From contig NZ_WNKY01000010.1 in NCBI RefSeq assembly GCF_009720825.1, forward strand, positions 1 through 64,000: a stretch of DNA of 64,000 nt. Direction: 5' to 3'. Source of the stretch: Duganella radicis. Lineage in GTDB: Bacteria > Pseudomonadota > Gammaproteobacteria > Burkholderiales > Burkholderiaceae_D. Numbering within the stretch: position 1 is the first letter of the stretch; each line of letters begins with the position of its first letter. A program made the position numbers and the translations under genes. This document shows, piece after piece, positions 9,192 to 18,418 of the stretch. Under the pieces are notes generated by a model, which had not been told where the DNA came from, did no database searches, and saw nothing but the letters and a program-made list of their open reading frames with translations.

Positions 9192-9872
9192 TTATTTCTT
9201 CTCTGCCTTGGCTTTGGCGACCAGCGCGTCCAGCACCTGCGTCACTTCACCGTGCAGGTCTGCCTCGGTCTTGGCGGCGTTGACGCCGGCATCCGCCATG
9301 GTCGGGGAGGTCATGTACTTGCCGTCGACGGCCAGCATCGGCCACGAGTCGACGTTGTAGGCATCCATCATGGCGATCGACTTGCGCACATGGCCGGCCA
9401 CGCCGAAGCCGCGATAGGTGTCGATGAACTTCTGCTTGTCGATGCCTTGCCTGGCGATGAACTCAAACACCTGCTCGTCGCGGCGCAGCGGGTTGCGGTT
9501 GACGTGGATTTCCTTGAAGGCCTTGGCGTGCAGTTCAGGCGTCAGCACGCCCGTGGCTTCCAGCGTGAAGTACATTTTTTCCTGCGGCAGGTCGGTGCCC
9601 GGACGCGAGATGTGCATGCGCTTGAAGACGATGTTGTCGCCCTGTTTTTTCACCCAGGCGCTGAGCGACTCATCGAAGGCGGCGCAGTGCGGGCAGGCGT
9701 AGTCGAAGAACTCGATGATCTCGACCTTCTTGCCGGTGTCCACCGGTTGCGGCGCGGCCAGCGTCTTGTATTCCACGCCGTTCTTGGGATCGGCCGGGGA
9801 AGCGTTGGCGGTCAGCACGGCGGCGCTCAGCACCAGCGCCGGCAAGGCGAATTTCAGGAATCGCATCGTCAC
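9192..9872 (-). CDS. dsbA: Periplasmic thiol:disulfide interchange protein DsbA
   Basis: 226 residues with a cleavable signal peptide (roughly residues 1-24, ending LTANA) and a thioredoxin fold with an inserted helical domain. The active site CPHC is at residues 60-63, preceded by EFFDYA, and a cis-Pro loop appears later (SWPMLAVDGKY). DsbA introduces disulfide bonds into exported proteins and is reoxidised by DsbB. The gene follows a SPOR-domain gene by three bases, an arrangement (argS-SPOR-dsbA) known in Burkholderiales. Confidence 0.95.
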   Translation of the reverse strand: MTMRFLKFALPALVLSAAVLTANASPADPKNGVEYKTLAAPQPVDTGKKVEIIEFFDYACPHCAAFDESLSAWVKKQGDNIVFKRMHISRPGTDLPQEKMYFTLEATGVLTPELHAKAFKEIHVNRNPLRRDEQVFEFIARQGIDKQKFIDTYRGFGVAGHVRKSIAMMDAYNVDSWPMLAVDGKYMTSPTMADAGVNAAKTEADLHGEVTQVLDALVAKAKAEKK

Positions 9873-9875
9873 TCC

Positions 9876-10580
9876 TTATTTTTGATTGCGTACGACGGCA
9901 ACGTCGATGCCGTTTTCGGACAGTTTGCTACGGACCTTGTTCATCGCCTCCACCTGATTGTAAGGGCCGAGGCGCACGCGATGCAGCACGCCGGTGTCGG
10001 TCGAACGGTCCGAGATATTGGCTTCGAAGCCCAGCAAGGCCAGCTTGGCGCGCGCGCTTTCGGCGTCGGCCACTTCGCGGAAGGCGCCGGCCTGCAGGTA
10101 GTAGATGAATTTGTCGTCGCCTGCGGCATCGGCGGCGGTGGCGGCTTTGGCCGCCGGCTGAGGCGTCACGTTGGCGGCGTTCGGCACGGCGGCAGCCGGC
10201 GTCGCCGGCTTGGCTGCCGGTGCGGTTGGCGTGCCCTGGATCTTGTCGACCACCGCTTGCAGCTGGTCGACCGCCGGTTTGGCCGGCGCGGCGGGGGCCG
10301 CGGGCGCTGGCTGCTGCTGATCCTTGGCGAAGTCCTTGGCCGCCGCGCGCGCCGCGTCCTTGTTGCCGTACAGCGGCTTGTTAGGGTCGGCGACTTGTCC
10401 CGCCGTTGGTTCCGCCGCCTTGCCCGGATGGCCCTTGTCCGTGAACGGCGTCGAGCCCTTGGTAATCATCAGCGCCACGACGACCGCGATACTCAGGCCG
10501 ATGACCAGGCCGATAACGATGCCGACGAAGGTGTTGCCCTGCTGTTTGCTACGTGGAGTAAAGCTGGAGCGGAAATTCAT
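9876..10580 (-). CDS. SPOR-domain membrane protein (FtsN-like)
   Basis: 234 residues from the ATG at 10580, preferred over an upstream TTG because AAGGA lies about 11 bases before it. A single membrane helix (about residues 16-38) is followed by a long Ala/Pro-rich periplasmic linker. The C-terminal SPOR domain starts near YYLQAGAFREVADAESARA and ends LGPYNQVEAMNKVRSKL. The architecture is that of FtsN-type divisome proteins or of the SPOR proteins found beside argS. It is encoded directly after argS on the minus strand and before dsbA. Confidence 0.88.
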   Translation of the reverse strand: MNFRSSFTPRSKQQGNTFVGIVIGLVIGLSIAVVVALMITKGSTPFTDKGHPGKAAEPTAGQVADPNKPLYGNKDAARAAAKDFAKDQQQPAPAAPAAPAKPAVDQLQAVVDKIQGTPTAPAAKPATPAAAVPNAANVTPQPAAKAATAADAAGDDKFIYYLQAGAFREVADAESARAKLALLGFEANISDRSTDTGVLHRVRLGPYNQVEAMNKVRSKLSENGIDVAVVRNQK

Positions 10581-10601
10581 TGTGCGGGATGTCCTTCGCA
10601 A

Positions 10602-12311
10602 TTACATTTTGTTGGGAGCCGAAACGCCGATCAGCGCCAGGCCGTTGCGCAGCACCTGGCGGGTGGCGACCATCAGGGCGATACGCGCGGCTTTCAGCGC
10701 TTCGTCGTCCACCAGCACGCGCTCGGCGAAGTAGAAGCTGTGCAGGTTGGCGGCCAGGTCGCGCAGGTAGAACGCGATCTGGTGCGGGCCCAGTTCCGCC
10801 TGGGCGCGCGCCAGTGCTTCCGGATAGGCGGCCAGGGTGGCCAGCAGCGCGGCTTCGGTCGGCGCGGTCAGCGGCGACAGGTCGACATTGGCCAGCGACG
10901 CTTCGTCGCCGGTCCACTGTTCCAGCATGCGGCAGATGCGCGCGTGGGCGTACTGCACGTAATAGACCGGATTCTCGTCCGAGGTTTTCAGCGCGACGTC
11001 GACGTCGAACACGAATTCGGTGTCGGCTTTACGCGAGATCAGGAAGAAGCGCACGGCGTCGCGGCCCTTGGTGATGTCGCCGCCGCCCGACCATTCGATC
11101 AGGTCGCGCACGGTGACGTAGGAGCCGGCGCGCTTGGAGATCTTGACCTCTTCGCCGCCCTTCATCACGGTGACCATCTTGTGCAGCACGTAGTCCGGGA
11201 AGCCTTGCGGGATGCCGACGTTGACCGCTTGCAGGCCGGCGCGCACGCGGGCGATGGTGCCGTGGTGGTCGGAGCCCTGCACGTTGATGGCCTGGTTGAA
11301 GCCGCGCTGGAATTTGACGATGTGATAGGCCACGTCCGGCACGAAGTAGGTGTAGGTGCCGTCCTTCTTGCGCATCACGCGGTTCTTGTCGTCGCCGTAG
11401 TCTTCGGTGCGCAGCCAGAGGGCGCCGTCTTCCTCGTAGGTCTTGCCGGACTTGTTCAGCATGTCGACGGCGGCGTCCACCTTGCCGTCCGAGTACAGCG
11501 AGGATTCCAGGTAGTAGTTGTCGAACTTGACGCCGAAGGCTTGCAGGTCGATGTCCTGCTCATTGCGCAGGTAGGTCACGGCGAAGGCGCGGATCGATTC
11601 GATGTCTTCCACATCGCCCGAGGCGGTGGCTGGCGAGCCGTCCGATGCCGACACGGTTTTCCTGGCTTTGAAGTCTTCGGCGATGTCGGCGATGTAGTCG
11701 CCGTTGTAGGCCGATTCCGGCCATTCGGCGTCGCCCGGCTTGTGGCCGCGCAGGCGCGCCTGCACCGAGTTGGCCAGGGTCTGGATCTGCACGCCGGCGT
11801 CGTTGTAGTAGAACTCGCGGGTGACGTCGTAGCCTTGCGAGACAAACAGCGACGACAGCGCGTCGCCCAGCGCCGCTTGGCGGCCGTGGCCCACGTGCAG
11901 CGGGCCGGTCGGGTTGGCCGAGACGAATTCGATGATGACTTTCTTGCCCTTGCCGGCGTCGCCGGAACCGTAGGCGGCGCCCTGCGCCAGCACGGTCTTG
12001 ACCACCGACTGCTTGGCGGCGGCGCTGACGCGCAGGTTGATGAAGCCGGGGCCGGCGATGTCGGCGCTGTCGATCAGGCCGTTGCGGGCCGGGTCGGCCA
12101 GCAGGGCGTCGACCAGCCTGGTGGCCAGCTCGCGCGGGTTCATTTTGAGCTGCTTGGCCAGCTGCATGGCGACGTTACAAGCCACATCGCCGTGCGACGG
12201 GTCGCGTGGTCGCTCCAGCACGACGTTGGCAACCACTTCGGTGCCGGCGAGAATAGGGGCGAGGGCGGCCTGGAACAGGGCGGTAATGTCTTGTTTTTGC
12301 TGGGCTAACAT
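10602..12311 (-). CDS. argS: Arginyl-tRNA synthetase
   Basis: 569 residues, normal for class I ArgRS. The N-terminal Add-1 domain is followed by the HIGH-type motif HVGH at about 139-142 ([15 protein letters not shown]) and a degenerate KMSKS-type motif, KISKR, near 390. The helical anticodon-binding domain (DALRP) ends at KM. It charges tRNA-Arg using ATP. A TATAAT hexamer about 65 bases upstream on the same strand may supply the promoter. The SPOR gene and dsbA follow with minimal gaps. Confidence 0.97.
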   Translation of the reverse strand: MLAQQKQDITALFQAALAPILAGTEVVANVVLERPRDPSHGDVACNVAMQLAKQLKMNPRELATRLVDALLADPARNGLIDSADIAGPGFINLRVSAAAKQSVVKTVLAQGAAYGSGDAGKGKKVIIEFVSANPTGPLHVGHGRQAALGDALSSLFVSQGYDVTREFYYNDAGVQIQTLANSVQARLRGHKPGDAEWPESAYNGDYIADIAEDFKARKTVSASDGSPATASGDVEDIESIRAFAVTYLRNEQDIDLQAFGVKFDNYYLESSLYSDGKVDAAVDMLNKSGKTYEEDGALWLRTEDYGDDKNRVMRKKDGTYTYFVPDVAYHIVKFQRGFNQAINVQGSDHHGTIARVRAGLQAVNVGIPQGFPDYVLHKMVTVMKGGEEVKISKRAGSYVTVRDLIEWSGGGDITKGRDAVRFFLISRKADTEFVFDVDVALKTSDENPVYYVQYAHARICRMLEQWTGDEASLANVDLSPLTAPTEAALLATLAAYPEALARAQAELGPHQIAFYLRDLAANLHSFYFAERVLVDDEALKAARIALMVATRQVLRNGLALIGVSAPNKM

Positions 12312-12374
12312 GCGCTTAAAAATTCATCAGATAGTGGAAACGGCCGACGCGCCAGCGCCGGCCAAACAGCGGTA

Positions 12375-12380
12375 ATTATA
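12375..12380 (-). promoter_or_regulatory. Putative -10 box of argS
   Basis: On the minus strand these bases read TATAAT, a perfect sigma-70 -10 hexamer just after the stop of the 93-residue gene. A start site about seven bases downstream would give argS a leader near 57 bases. No convincing -35 was found at the proper spacing, so the call rests on the hexamer and its intergenic position. Confidence 0.4.
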
Positions 12381-12382
12381 GC

Positions 12383-12664
12383 TTAGTGGATGAACTTTGC
12401 CGCCGTGAAGGCGATGGTGCCGACCACGGCGGAGAGGGCGACGGCGGTGCCGACGAACCACTTGATAAGACGGGCCTCGAGCTTGGCGATGGCCTCGTGC
12501 GTTTTTGCGATGTCTTCCCGCGTCGCGTAATTGGATTTGATGACCGCGACGTCAGTTTCGACAGCGTGTACTCTTTCAAGCAAGGCCGCTCCCTGCTCTT
12601 CAAGCGTGATCACCTGATCGAGGATTTGATCGGTGGCGGAATCGGATTTTATCTGGCTAGCCAT
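12383..12664 (-). CDS. Small coiled-coil membrane protein, unknown function
   Basis: 93 residues. Residues 10-65 are predicted helical with heptad-like spacing (EEQGAALLERVHAVETDVAV, then REDIAKTHEAIAKLEARL). A single C-terminal transmembrane helix follows (WFVGTAVALSAVVGTIAFTA) and the protein ends AAKFIH. The layout resembles DUF1640-like or haemolysin XhlA-like tail-anchored proteins, but no family can be named with certainty. It lies alone between argS and the divergent rsmB. The codon pattern is less GC-extreme than in its neighbours. Confidence 0.7.
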   Translation of the reverse strand: MASQIKSDSATDQILDQVITLEEQGAALLERVHAVETDVAVIKSNYATREDIAKTHEAIAKLEARLIKWFVGTAVALSAVVGTIAFTAAKFIH

Positions 12665-12768
12665 GTGCCGATACTACGCCTGAAAACACGTCAATGTTTG
12701 TGTCAAATCAAGCGGAACGGATACAAGTGTTTACATATGTCGTAATCGCCTTGTCATAGGCGCTGCTG

Positions 12769-12774
12769 TATACT
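12769..12774 (+). promoter_or_regulatory. Candidate -10 box of rsmB
   Basis: TATACT lies 37 bases before the rsmB ATG and is preceded directly by TG. A TTGTCA at 12751-12756 is only 12 bases upstream, too close for a standard -35 element, so the promoter is tentative. It is the only good -10 match between the two divergent genes. Confidence 0.3.
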
Positions 12775-12811
12775 GCGCGATCACAGCCGCCACCCATTCC
12801 GGAATTAGCAT

Positions 12812-14224
12812 ATGAACAAGCGTCCAACGCTCTCTTTGAAGTCGCCCGCCAAGCCCAAGCCGGCTGCGCCGAAACTGCGCTCCAGCCATGCGCGCGACCT
12901 GAAACCAGCGTTGCAGACCGGCTTTCAGACCAAACTCAAGCCCGATTCGCTGGCCTACAGCCTGATCGGCGCCGCCAATGCCATCGCCCAGGTGAAGACC
13001 GGCACCAACCTGCCGCAGGCGCTGGCCCAGGTGTGGTCGCAACAGGCGGACGTCACCCCGCAGGCGCGCGGCGCCATGCAGGACATCGCCTACCGCGCCA
13101 TGCGCCAGCTCGGCCAGAGCGAGGCGCTGGTGGCCATGATGGCGCCCAAAGCCCCGGACCCGCTGGTCTCGGCCCTGCTGTCCTGCGCCCTGGCCCTGAT
13201 GACGGCGCCGGACGAGACCCTGCCCTACGAAGAATTCACCGTGGTCGACCAGACCGTCTCCGCCGCCGACGCCCACCCGGACACCGCCCGCGCCAAGGGC
13301 ATGGTCAACGCCGTGCTGCGCCGCTTCCTGCGCGAGCGCAAGGCGCTGCTGGACGCGGCCCTGCTGCAACCGGTAGCAAAATGGAACTATCCACAATGGT
13401 GGATCGACGCCGTCAAAACCGCCTGGCCGCAGGACTGGCAGGGCGTGCTGGCCACCGGCAACAGCGCGCCGCCGCTGACCCTGCGCATCAACGCCCGCAA
13501 GACCGGCATGGAGCAATATCTGGCCAAGCTGGCCGAGGCCGGCATGGCCGCGACCCGGATCGGCCCCTACGCCGTGCGACTGGACAAGCCGGTCGGCGTG
13601 CAGCTGATCCCCGGCTTCGCCGACGGCCTGGTCTCGGTGCAGGACGCCGGCGCCCAGCTGGCCGCGCCGCTGCTGGATGTGAAAGACGGCATGCGCGTGC
13701 TGGACGCCTGCGCCGCCCCCGGCGGCAAAACCTGCCACATCCTGGAGCTGGCCGAGGCCAAGGTCACGGCGCTGGACGCCGATCCCAAGCGCCTGGCCCG
13801 CGTCGGCGAGAACCTGGCGCGCCTGCAACTGCAAGCCACGCTCAAGCCGGCCGAAGCCCAGCACCAGGACTGGTGGGACGGCCAGCCGTTCGACCGCATC
13901 CTGGCCGACGTGCCGTGCACCGCCTCCGGCATCGTGCGCCGCCACCCGGATATCCGCTGGCTGCGCCGCAAGGCCGACACGCTCCAACTTGCAACACTTT
14001 CCGGCAAAATCCTCGACAACCTTTGGCAGATGCTGGCACCGGGTGGTAAATTGCTATTCGTGACATGTTCCTTGTGGCCGCAGGAATCCGAGGCGCAGGC
14101 AGCCGCTTTTGCTGTACGCAACAAGGCTGTCCGACTGGATGCCCCCGGTCAATTGCTCCCCGCCGGCGGCTCCGGGCAGGATCACGATGGTTTGTTCTAC
14201 GCGCTGTTTGAGAAAAATGCGTAA
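12812..14224 (+). CDS. rsmB: 16S rRNA m5C967 methyltransferase RsmB
   Basis: 470 residues. A basic N-terminal extension (about 45 residues) and a NusB-like domain precede a Rossmann methyltransferase. The SAM motif DACAAPGGKTCHILE lies near 298-312. The two catalytic cysteines of the RsmB/NOP family are Cys369 in DVPCTASG and Cys419 in TCSLWPQE, separated by 50 residues as in the E. coli enzyme. It methylates C967 of 16S rRNA. The 3' end overlaps the DUF4390 start, beginning a plus-strand operon with the NtrY-like kinase, an arrangement typical of betaproteobacteria. Confidence 0.93.
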   Translation: MNKRPTLSLKSPAKPKPAAPKLRSSHARDLKPALQTGFQTKLKPDSLAYSLIGAANAIAQVKTGTNLPQALAQVWSQQADVTPQARGAMQDIAYRAMRQLGQSEALVAMMAPKAPDPLVSALLSCALALMTAPDETLPYEEFTVVDQTVSAADAHPDTARAKGMVNAVLRRFLRERKALLDAALLQPVAKWNYPQWWIDAVKTAWPQDWQGVLATGNSAPPLTLRINARKTGMEQYLAKLAEAGMAATRIGPYAVRLDKPVGVQLIPGFADGLVSVQDAGAQLAAPLLDVKDGMRVLDACAAPGGKTCHILELAEAKVTALDADPKRLARVGENLARLQLQATLKPAEAQHQDWWDGQPFDRILADVPCTASGIVRRHPDIRWLRRKADTLQLATLSGKILDNLWQMLAPGGKLLFVTCSLWPQESEAQAAAFAVRNKAVRLDAPGQLLPAGGSGQDHDGLFYALFEKNA

Positions 14225-14816
14225 CCTCTTGAGTACCGGCCCACACGTGACTTTACGATTTTTTCGACTCCTGATCGGATCTCTGCTGATGCTGTTGGCA
14301 TTGCTGCCGCAGCTGTCGCACGCCGCCGAAGGCGTGGAAATCCGTCGCGCGCTGGTCGAGGCGACCGAAGACGGCTACCGCCTCTCCGCCACCTACGGTT
14401 TTGAACTGAGCAACGAAATGGAGCAGGCGCTCCAGTACGGCAAAACCCTGTACTTCTACACCGAAATCGAATTCACCCGGCCGCGCTGGTACTGGTTTGA
14501 CGAAAAAGCCATCACCGCGCGCCAAACCATCAGCCTGTCGTACAACGTGCTGACCCGCCAGTACAACGTGGCGGTCACCGGCAGCGTGCACCAGAGCTTC
14601 TCCTCGCTGGAAGACGCCCTGTTCCTGATCCGCCGTCCCAACCGCTGGCTGGTGGCGCCGCGCGGCGCGCTCAAGGTGGGCGAGGTCTACAACGTCAAGC
14701 TGAGCATGGGGCTGGACCCCAACTTCGTGCCCAAGCCGCTCAAGGTCAATGCCCTGAACAATAATGAGTGGCGCCTGGCGTCCGACAAGAAGTCCTTCCA
14801 GTACAGGGCCGAGTAA
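14217..14816 (+). CDS. DUF4390 exported protein
   Basis: 199 residues from the ATG at 14217, which overlaps the rsmB end by eight bases; a GTG at 14247 would give a tighter signal peptide. Residues about 11-38 form an export signal (RLLIGSLLMLLALLPQ, then SHAAEG). The mature part is beta-rich and contains YTEIEFTRPRWYWFDEKA and RRPNRWLVAPRGALKVGE, characteristic of DUF4390. This family is almost always encoded between rsmB and an NtrY-like kinase, so it may be a periplasmic partner of that sensor. This function is inferred from context only. Confidence 0.85.
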   Translation: MRNLLSTGPHVTLRFFRLLIGSLLMLLALLPQLSHAAEGVEIRRALVEATEDGYRLSATYGFELSNEMEQALQYGKTLYFYTEIEFTRPRWYWFDEKAITARQTISLSYNVLTRQYNVAVTGSVHQSFSSLEDALFLIRRPNRWLVAPRGALKVGEVYNVKLSMGLDPNFVPKPLKVNALNNNEWRLASDKKSFQYRAE

Positions 14817-17108
14817 GTGAAGACGGCCCTGCGGTATTTTTTCGTCGTTGGCGGCGCCATCGTCAGCATTCTGCTATTCCTGCTGGCTTCGGCCTCCGAC
14901 AATTCCGGCTTTTTCGACCGCTACTACGGCTGGCTGCTGGGCCTGAACGCGGCGGTGGCGGTGTCGCTGCTGCTGCTGGTGGCGGTGTCGCTGTTCCGCC
15001 TGTACGCCCGCTTCAAGGCCGGCAAGTTCGGCTCGCGCCTGATGACGCGGCTGGTGCTGCTGTTTGCCGCCATCGGCGTGCTGCCGGGACTGGTGATCTT
15101 CCTGGTGTCGGTGCAGTTCGTGTCCCATTCGATCGAGTCGTGGTTCAACGTGCCGGTGGAGCAGGCGCTGGAATCCGGCATCAACCTTAGCCGCGCCGGC
15201 CTGGACCGCGCGGTCGGCGAGCTGACCGTCACCGCCACCCGCACCGTGCAGGAACTGGCCGACCGCCCGTTCGGCACCGAGCGCGCCACGCTGGCGGCGG
15301 TGGTCAAGGGCGAGCCCGGCATGCTGAACGCCATCATCGTCGACGCCGAGGGCGGGCTGGTGGTCAGCGCCCGCGCCAGCCGTAGCGGCAACCTCAGCGC
15401 CGACCTGCCGACCCGCGACATGATGGCCAAGGTGAAGAAGGACGAGGTGTACGGCGCGCCCGAGGGCGGCAACGAGCTGCACAGCGACCTGGTCAACGCG
15501 CCCATGCCGGCCGAGGCGGTCAACCAGCTGCGCCTGCGCGTGCTGGTCGCCATTCCCGACCATGTCCAGCCCAACGGCACCCACCTGGCGCCGCGCTACC
15601 TGCAACTGCTGCAACTGGCGCCGGCCCAGCTGGCGGCCGACGGCGAAACCATCCGCGCCGCCTACGCCGACTACAAGGAGCGTTTCGACGCCCGCGTCGG
15701 CCTGCGCAAGATGTACATCGTGACGCTGACGCTGACCCTGCTGCTGGCGGTGTTTGGCGCCATCGCCAGCGCCTTCCTGATTGCCAGCGACCTGGCGCAG
15801 CCGCTGCTGCTGCTGGCCGAGGGCACGCGCGCGGTGGCCGAGGGCGACCTGTCGCCGCGGCCCATCGTCGCCACCTCCGACGAGCTGGGCACGCTGACCC
15901 AGTCCTTCAACACCATGACGCGCCAGCTGTCGGACGCCCGCAGCGCCGTCGAGCGCAACCGCGCGGCGCTGCAAAACGCCAAGGCCCACCTGGAATCGGT
16001 GCTGGCCAATATGTCGGCCGGGGTGATGGTGCTGGACCATGAATTCCACCTGATCAGCTGCAACGACTCGGTCGAGCGTATCCTGCAACAGGCCGGCGTC
16101 ACCATGATCGGCCAGAAGCTGGACCAGATCGAGGGCTTGCAGGAATTCGGCGGCGCCATCGTGGCGGCGTTCGCGGCGCAGAACGCGCAGTCGGCGGCCG
16201 GGCGCAATATCGCGCGCCTGCACTGGCAGCGCCAGATCGAGGTGCCGCGGCCCTCGGCCGGGGTGGAAGGCAACGACCTGACCCTGCTGACGCGCGGCTC
16301 GCGCCTGCCGGTCGAGGGCGGCAGCGGCTACCTGGTGGTGTTTGACGATATTTCCGACGTGATCTCGGCCCAGCGCTCGATCGCCTGGGGCGAGGTGGCG
16401 CGCCGCCTGGCGCACGAAATCAAGAATCCGCTGACGCCGATCCAGCTGTCGGCCGAGCGCATGCAGATGAAGCTGGAACACAAGCTGATGCCGCCGGACG
16501 CCGAGCTGCTCAACAAGGGCACCGCCACCATCGTCAACCAGGTGGCGGCCATGAAGCGCATGGTGGACGACTTCCGCGACTACGCCAAGACGCCGCCGGC
16601 GGTGCTGGAGCCGCTCGACCTGAACGCGCTGGTGGACGAGATCCTGCACCTGTACATCAGCGGCGAAGGCAACGATATCATCCACCCGGCGCTGGGGCCC
16701 GGCCTGCCTTTGGTGATGGGCGATCCGACCCAGTTGCGGCAGGTCATCCACAACCTCTTGCAGAACGCGCAGGACGCCATGGCCGAGCTGCCGGACGGCG
16801 CACCGCAGGCACGCATTGACGTGATCACCGAAGCCATTCATTATCAGGGCGCGGACGGCAATACGCGCACGGCGGTGCGGCTGGCGATCAGCGACAACGG
16901 CCCCGGCTTCGCGCCGAAAATCCTGGCGCGGGCGTTTGAACCGTACGTCACCTCGAAGGCGCGCGGCACCGGCCTCGGCCTGGCGATGGTGAAAAAAATT
17001 ATCGAAGAACATGGCGGACGGATCGATATCCAGAACCATGTCGATAGAAGTGGCGCGTCGGTGCTGATTTTGCTGTTAAAGTTAGCACCGGCGTCGCAAA
17101 ATAGCTAA
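14817..17108 (+). CDS. ntrY: NtrY-like membrane sensor histidine kinase
   Basis: 763 residues from a GTG start immediately after the DUF4390 stop. Three N-terminal transmembrane helices (within residues 5-110), a periplasmic sensing region, another helix near 302-325, a HAMP domain, and a PAS domain (LESVLANMSAGVMVLDHEFH) follow in order. The kinase core has the H-box HEIKNPLTPIQLSAER with His about 533, an N-box (NLLQNAQDAM), and DNGPGF and GTGLGLAMV. This is the NtrY class of nitrogen/redox sensors. Its partner regulator is encoded 60 bases downstream. Confidence 0.92.
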   Translation: MKTALRYFFVVGGAIVSILLFLLASASDNSGFFDRYYGWLLGLNAAVAVSLLLLVAVSLFRLYARFKAGKFGSRLMTRLVLLFAAIGVLPGLVIFLVSVQFVSHSIESWFNVPVEQALESGINLSRAGLDRAVGELTVTATRTVQELADRPFGTERATLAAVVKGEPGMLNAIIVDAEGGLVVSARASRSGNLSADLPTRDMMAKVKKDEVYGAPEGGNELHSDLVNAPMPAEAVNQLRLRVLVAIPDHVQPNGTHLAPRYLQLLQLAPAQLAADGETIRAAYADYKERFDARVGLRKMYIVTLTLTLLLAVFGAIASAFLIASDLAQPLLLLAEGTRAVAEGDLSPRPIVATSDELGTLTQSFNTMTRQLSDARSAVERNRAALQNAKAHLESVLANMSAGVMVLDHEFHLISCNDSVERILQQAGVTMIGQKLDQIEGLQEFGGAIVAAFAAQNAQSAAGRNIARLHWQRQIEVPRPSAGVEGNDLTLLTRGSRLPVEGGSGYLVVFDDISDVISAQRSIAWGEVARRLAHEIKNPLTPIQLSAERMQMKLEHKLMPPDAELLNKGTATIVNQVAAMKRMVDDFRDYAKTPPAVLEPLDLNALVDEILHLYISGEGNDIIHPALGPGLPLVMGDPTQLRQVIHNLLQNAQDAMAELPDGAPQARIDVITEAIHYQGADGNTRTAVRLAISDNGPGFAPKILARAFEPYVTSKARGTGLGLAMVKKIIEEHGGRIDIQNHVDRSGASVLILLLKLAPASQNS

Positions 17109-17133
17109 AGTGCTATGAACTACAAAAATCATT

Positions 17134-17149
17134 GCCGTCCATAGACGGC
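17134..17149. repeat. Perfect 6-bp hairpin in the ntrY-ntrX gap
   Basis: GCCGTC, loop CATA, GACGGC form an uninterrupted stem-loop within the 60-base gap between kinase and regulator genes. No T-run follows, so it is not a classical terminator. It could tune the kinase:regulator ratio through mRNA processing or partial attenuation. Confidence 0.45.
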
Positions 17150-17168
17150 GAAATGAGGACAAGGGAAG

Positions 17169-17882
17169 ATGGCAAACATTCTGGTGGTTGACGATGAAAT
17201 GGGTATCCGCGAGTTGCTCTCGGAAATCTTGAGCGACGAGGGACATGCAATACAACTGGCGGAAAACGCCCAGCAGGCACGCGAAGCGCGCGCCCAGGGC
17301 GCGCCGGACCTGGTGCTGCTCGATATCTGGATGCCGGATACCGATGGCGTCACGCTGCTCAAGGAATGGCAGCGCGACGGCTTGCTGACCATGCCGGTGA
17401 TCATGATGTCGGGCCACGCCACCATCGACACGGCGGTCGAAGCCACCCGCATCGGCGCCCTGAACTTCCTGGAAAAACCGATCGCCCTGCAAAAACTGCT
17501 GAAAGCGGTGCAGGCCGGCCTGACCCGTGCGCAGGAAACCGTGCGCGCGCCGGCGCTGGCGGCGCGTCCGGTGGTGGCGGCGCAGCCGGAAGAAGCCGTA
17601 TCGACCGGCTTTGTCCAGCCGACCGCGTCGGCGCAGATCGCCGTGCGCGGCGGCGCCACCGTGGCCGGTGCCGACAACCACATGTTCAACCTGTCGTTCG
17701 ATTTGCCGCTGCGCGAGGCGCGCGACGCCTTCGAACGCATGTACTTCGAACACCACCTGGGCCGCGAAGGCGGCAGCATGACGCGCGTGGCCGAAAAGAC
17801 CGGTCTGGAGCGTACCCACCTGTACCGCAAGCTCAAGCAGCTGGGCGTGGAGCCGGGCAAACTGGCAAAGAAGGGCGTCTGA
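17169..17882 (+). CDS. ntrX: NtrX-like response regulator lacking the AAA+ domain
   Basis: 237 residues. A receiver domain at 1-120 has the acidic pair DDE near residue 9, phospho-acceptor Asp52 in LLDIWMPD, and MSGHA and EKP motifs. A low-complexity Ala/Pro/Val linker follows, then a Fis-type helix-turn-helix near 195-232 (VAEKTGLERTHLYRKLKQLG). Canonical NtrX proteins are about twice as long because a sigma-54-activating AAA+ domain sits between these parts; it is absent here with no visible frameshift. The protein therefore probably binds DNA without activating sigma-54. GGGAAG supplies the ribosome site. Confidence 0.88.
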   Translation: MANILVVDDEMGIRELLSEILSDEGHAIQLAENAQQAREARAQGAPDLVLLDIWMPDTDGVTLLKEWQRDGLLTMPVIMMSGHATIDTAVEATRIGALNFLEKPIALQKLLKAVQAGLTRAQETVRAPALAARPVVAAQPEEAVSTGFVQPTASAQIAVRGGATVAGADNHMFNLSFDLPLREARDAFERMYFEHHLGREGGSMTRVAEKTGLERTHLYRKLKQLGVEPGKLAKKGV

Positions 17883-17886
17883 CCCG

Positions 17887-18318
17887 GTGAGCAGTCCCAC
17901 TGACACCGGGGCCGCCCATCACCGGCCGCCGGTGCCGACCTGGCTGGTCACCGGCCCCCGCGCCGGCGCGCGCGAGATGGCCATCGCGGCCCGTCTGCCC
18001 AAAGAGGGGGCCAGCGTCATCATTCTGGAGGGTTTGTCGGACGGTGGTTCGGCCTTATCCTTTGATCCCGCGGATGGACCGTTTCCGATTGAAACGACGC
18101 CGCAAGTGTTGCCGCAAGTAATACGAATTGCACCAGGCTGCCTGCATTGCAGCGGTAATCTGATTTTGCGAGTAACATTAAACCGTGTGCTGCGCCGCCC
18201 CCCCGCGTGGCTCTACATCAGCCTGGCCTCCGCCGAGCACCTGGAACAGCTGCGTTCCTGGTTGTCCGAGGCGCCCTACGGGGCTTTGCTGGATTTGCAA
18301 GACGACATCGCGGCCTGA
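17887..18318 (+). CDS. Degenerate CobW/G3E-type GTPase-like protein
   Basis: 143 residues from a GTG four bases after the ntrX stop. The frame resembles the start of COG0523 (CobW/YjiA) metallochaperone GTPases: a beta strand WLVTG, then where Walker A should be it reads GPRAGAREMA instead of GxxxxGKTT. The metal-binding CxCC site is reduced to GCLHCSGNL, and the protein stops before the remaining GTPase motifs. GTP binding is therefore unlikely. It could be a repurposed small protein or a decaying gene; an open frame and tight spacing to ntrX argue for retention. Confidence 0.65.
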   Translation: MSSPTDTGAAHHRPPVPTWLVTGPRAGAREMAIAARLPKEGASVIILEGLSDGGSALSFDPADGPFPIETTPQVLPQVIRIAPGCLHCSGNLILRVTLNRVLRRPPAWLYISLASAEHLEQLRSWLSEAPYGALLDLQDDIAA

Positions 18319-18418
18319 TCCCTGCCCGCTGATTGGCCTTGAAATGGTCCGCTTTTAGCCCCAACTGGGTGCTGAAGGCGGAAACGCAGATGTTCCGCCC
18401 CTTGTGAAAGGATGCAAA

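Noticed and set aside
9252..12308. 1018-codon plus-strand frame opposite dsbA and argS
   Set aside because: Same antisense artefact; spans several real genes and their boundaries.
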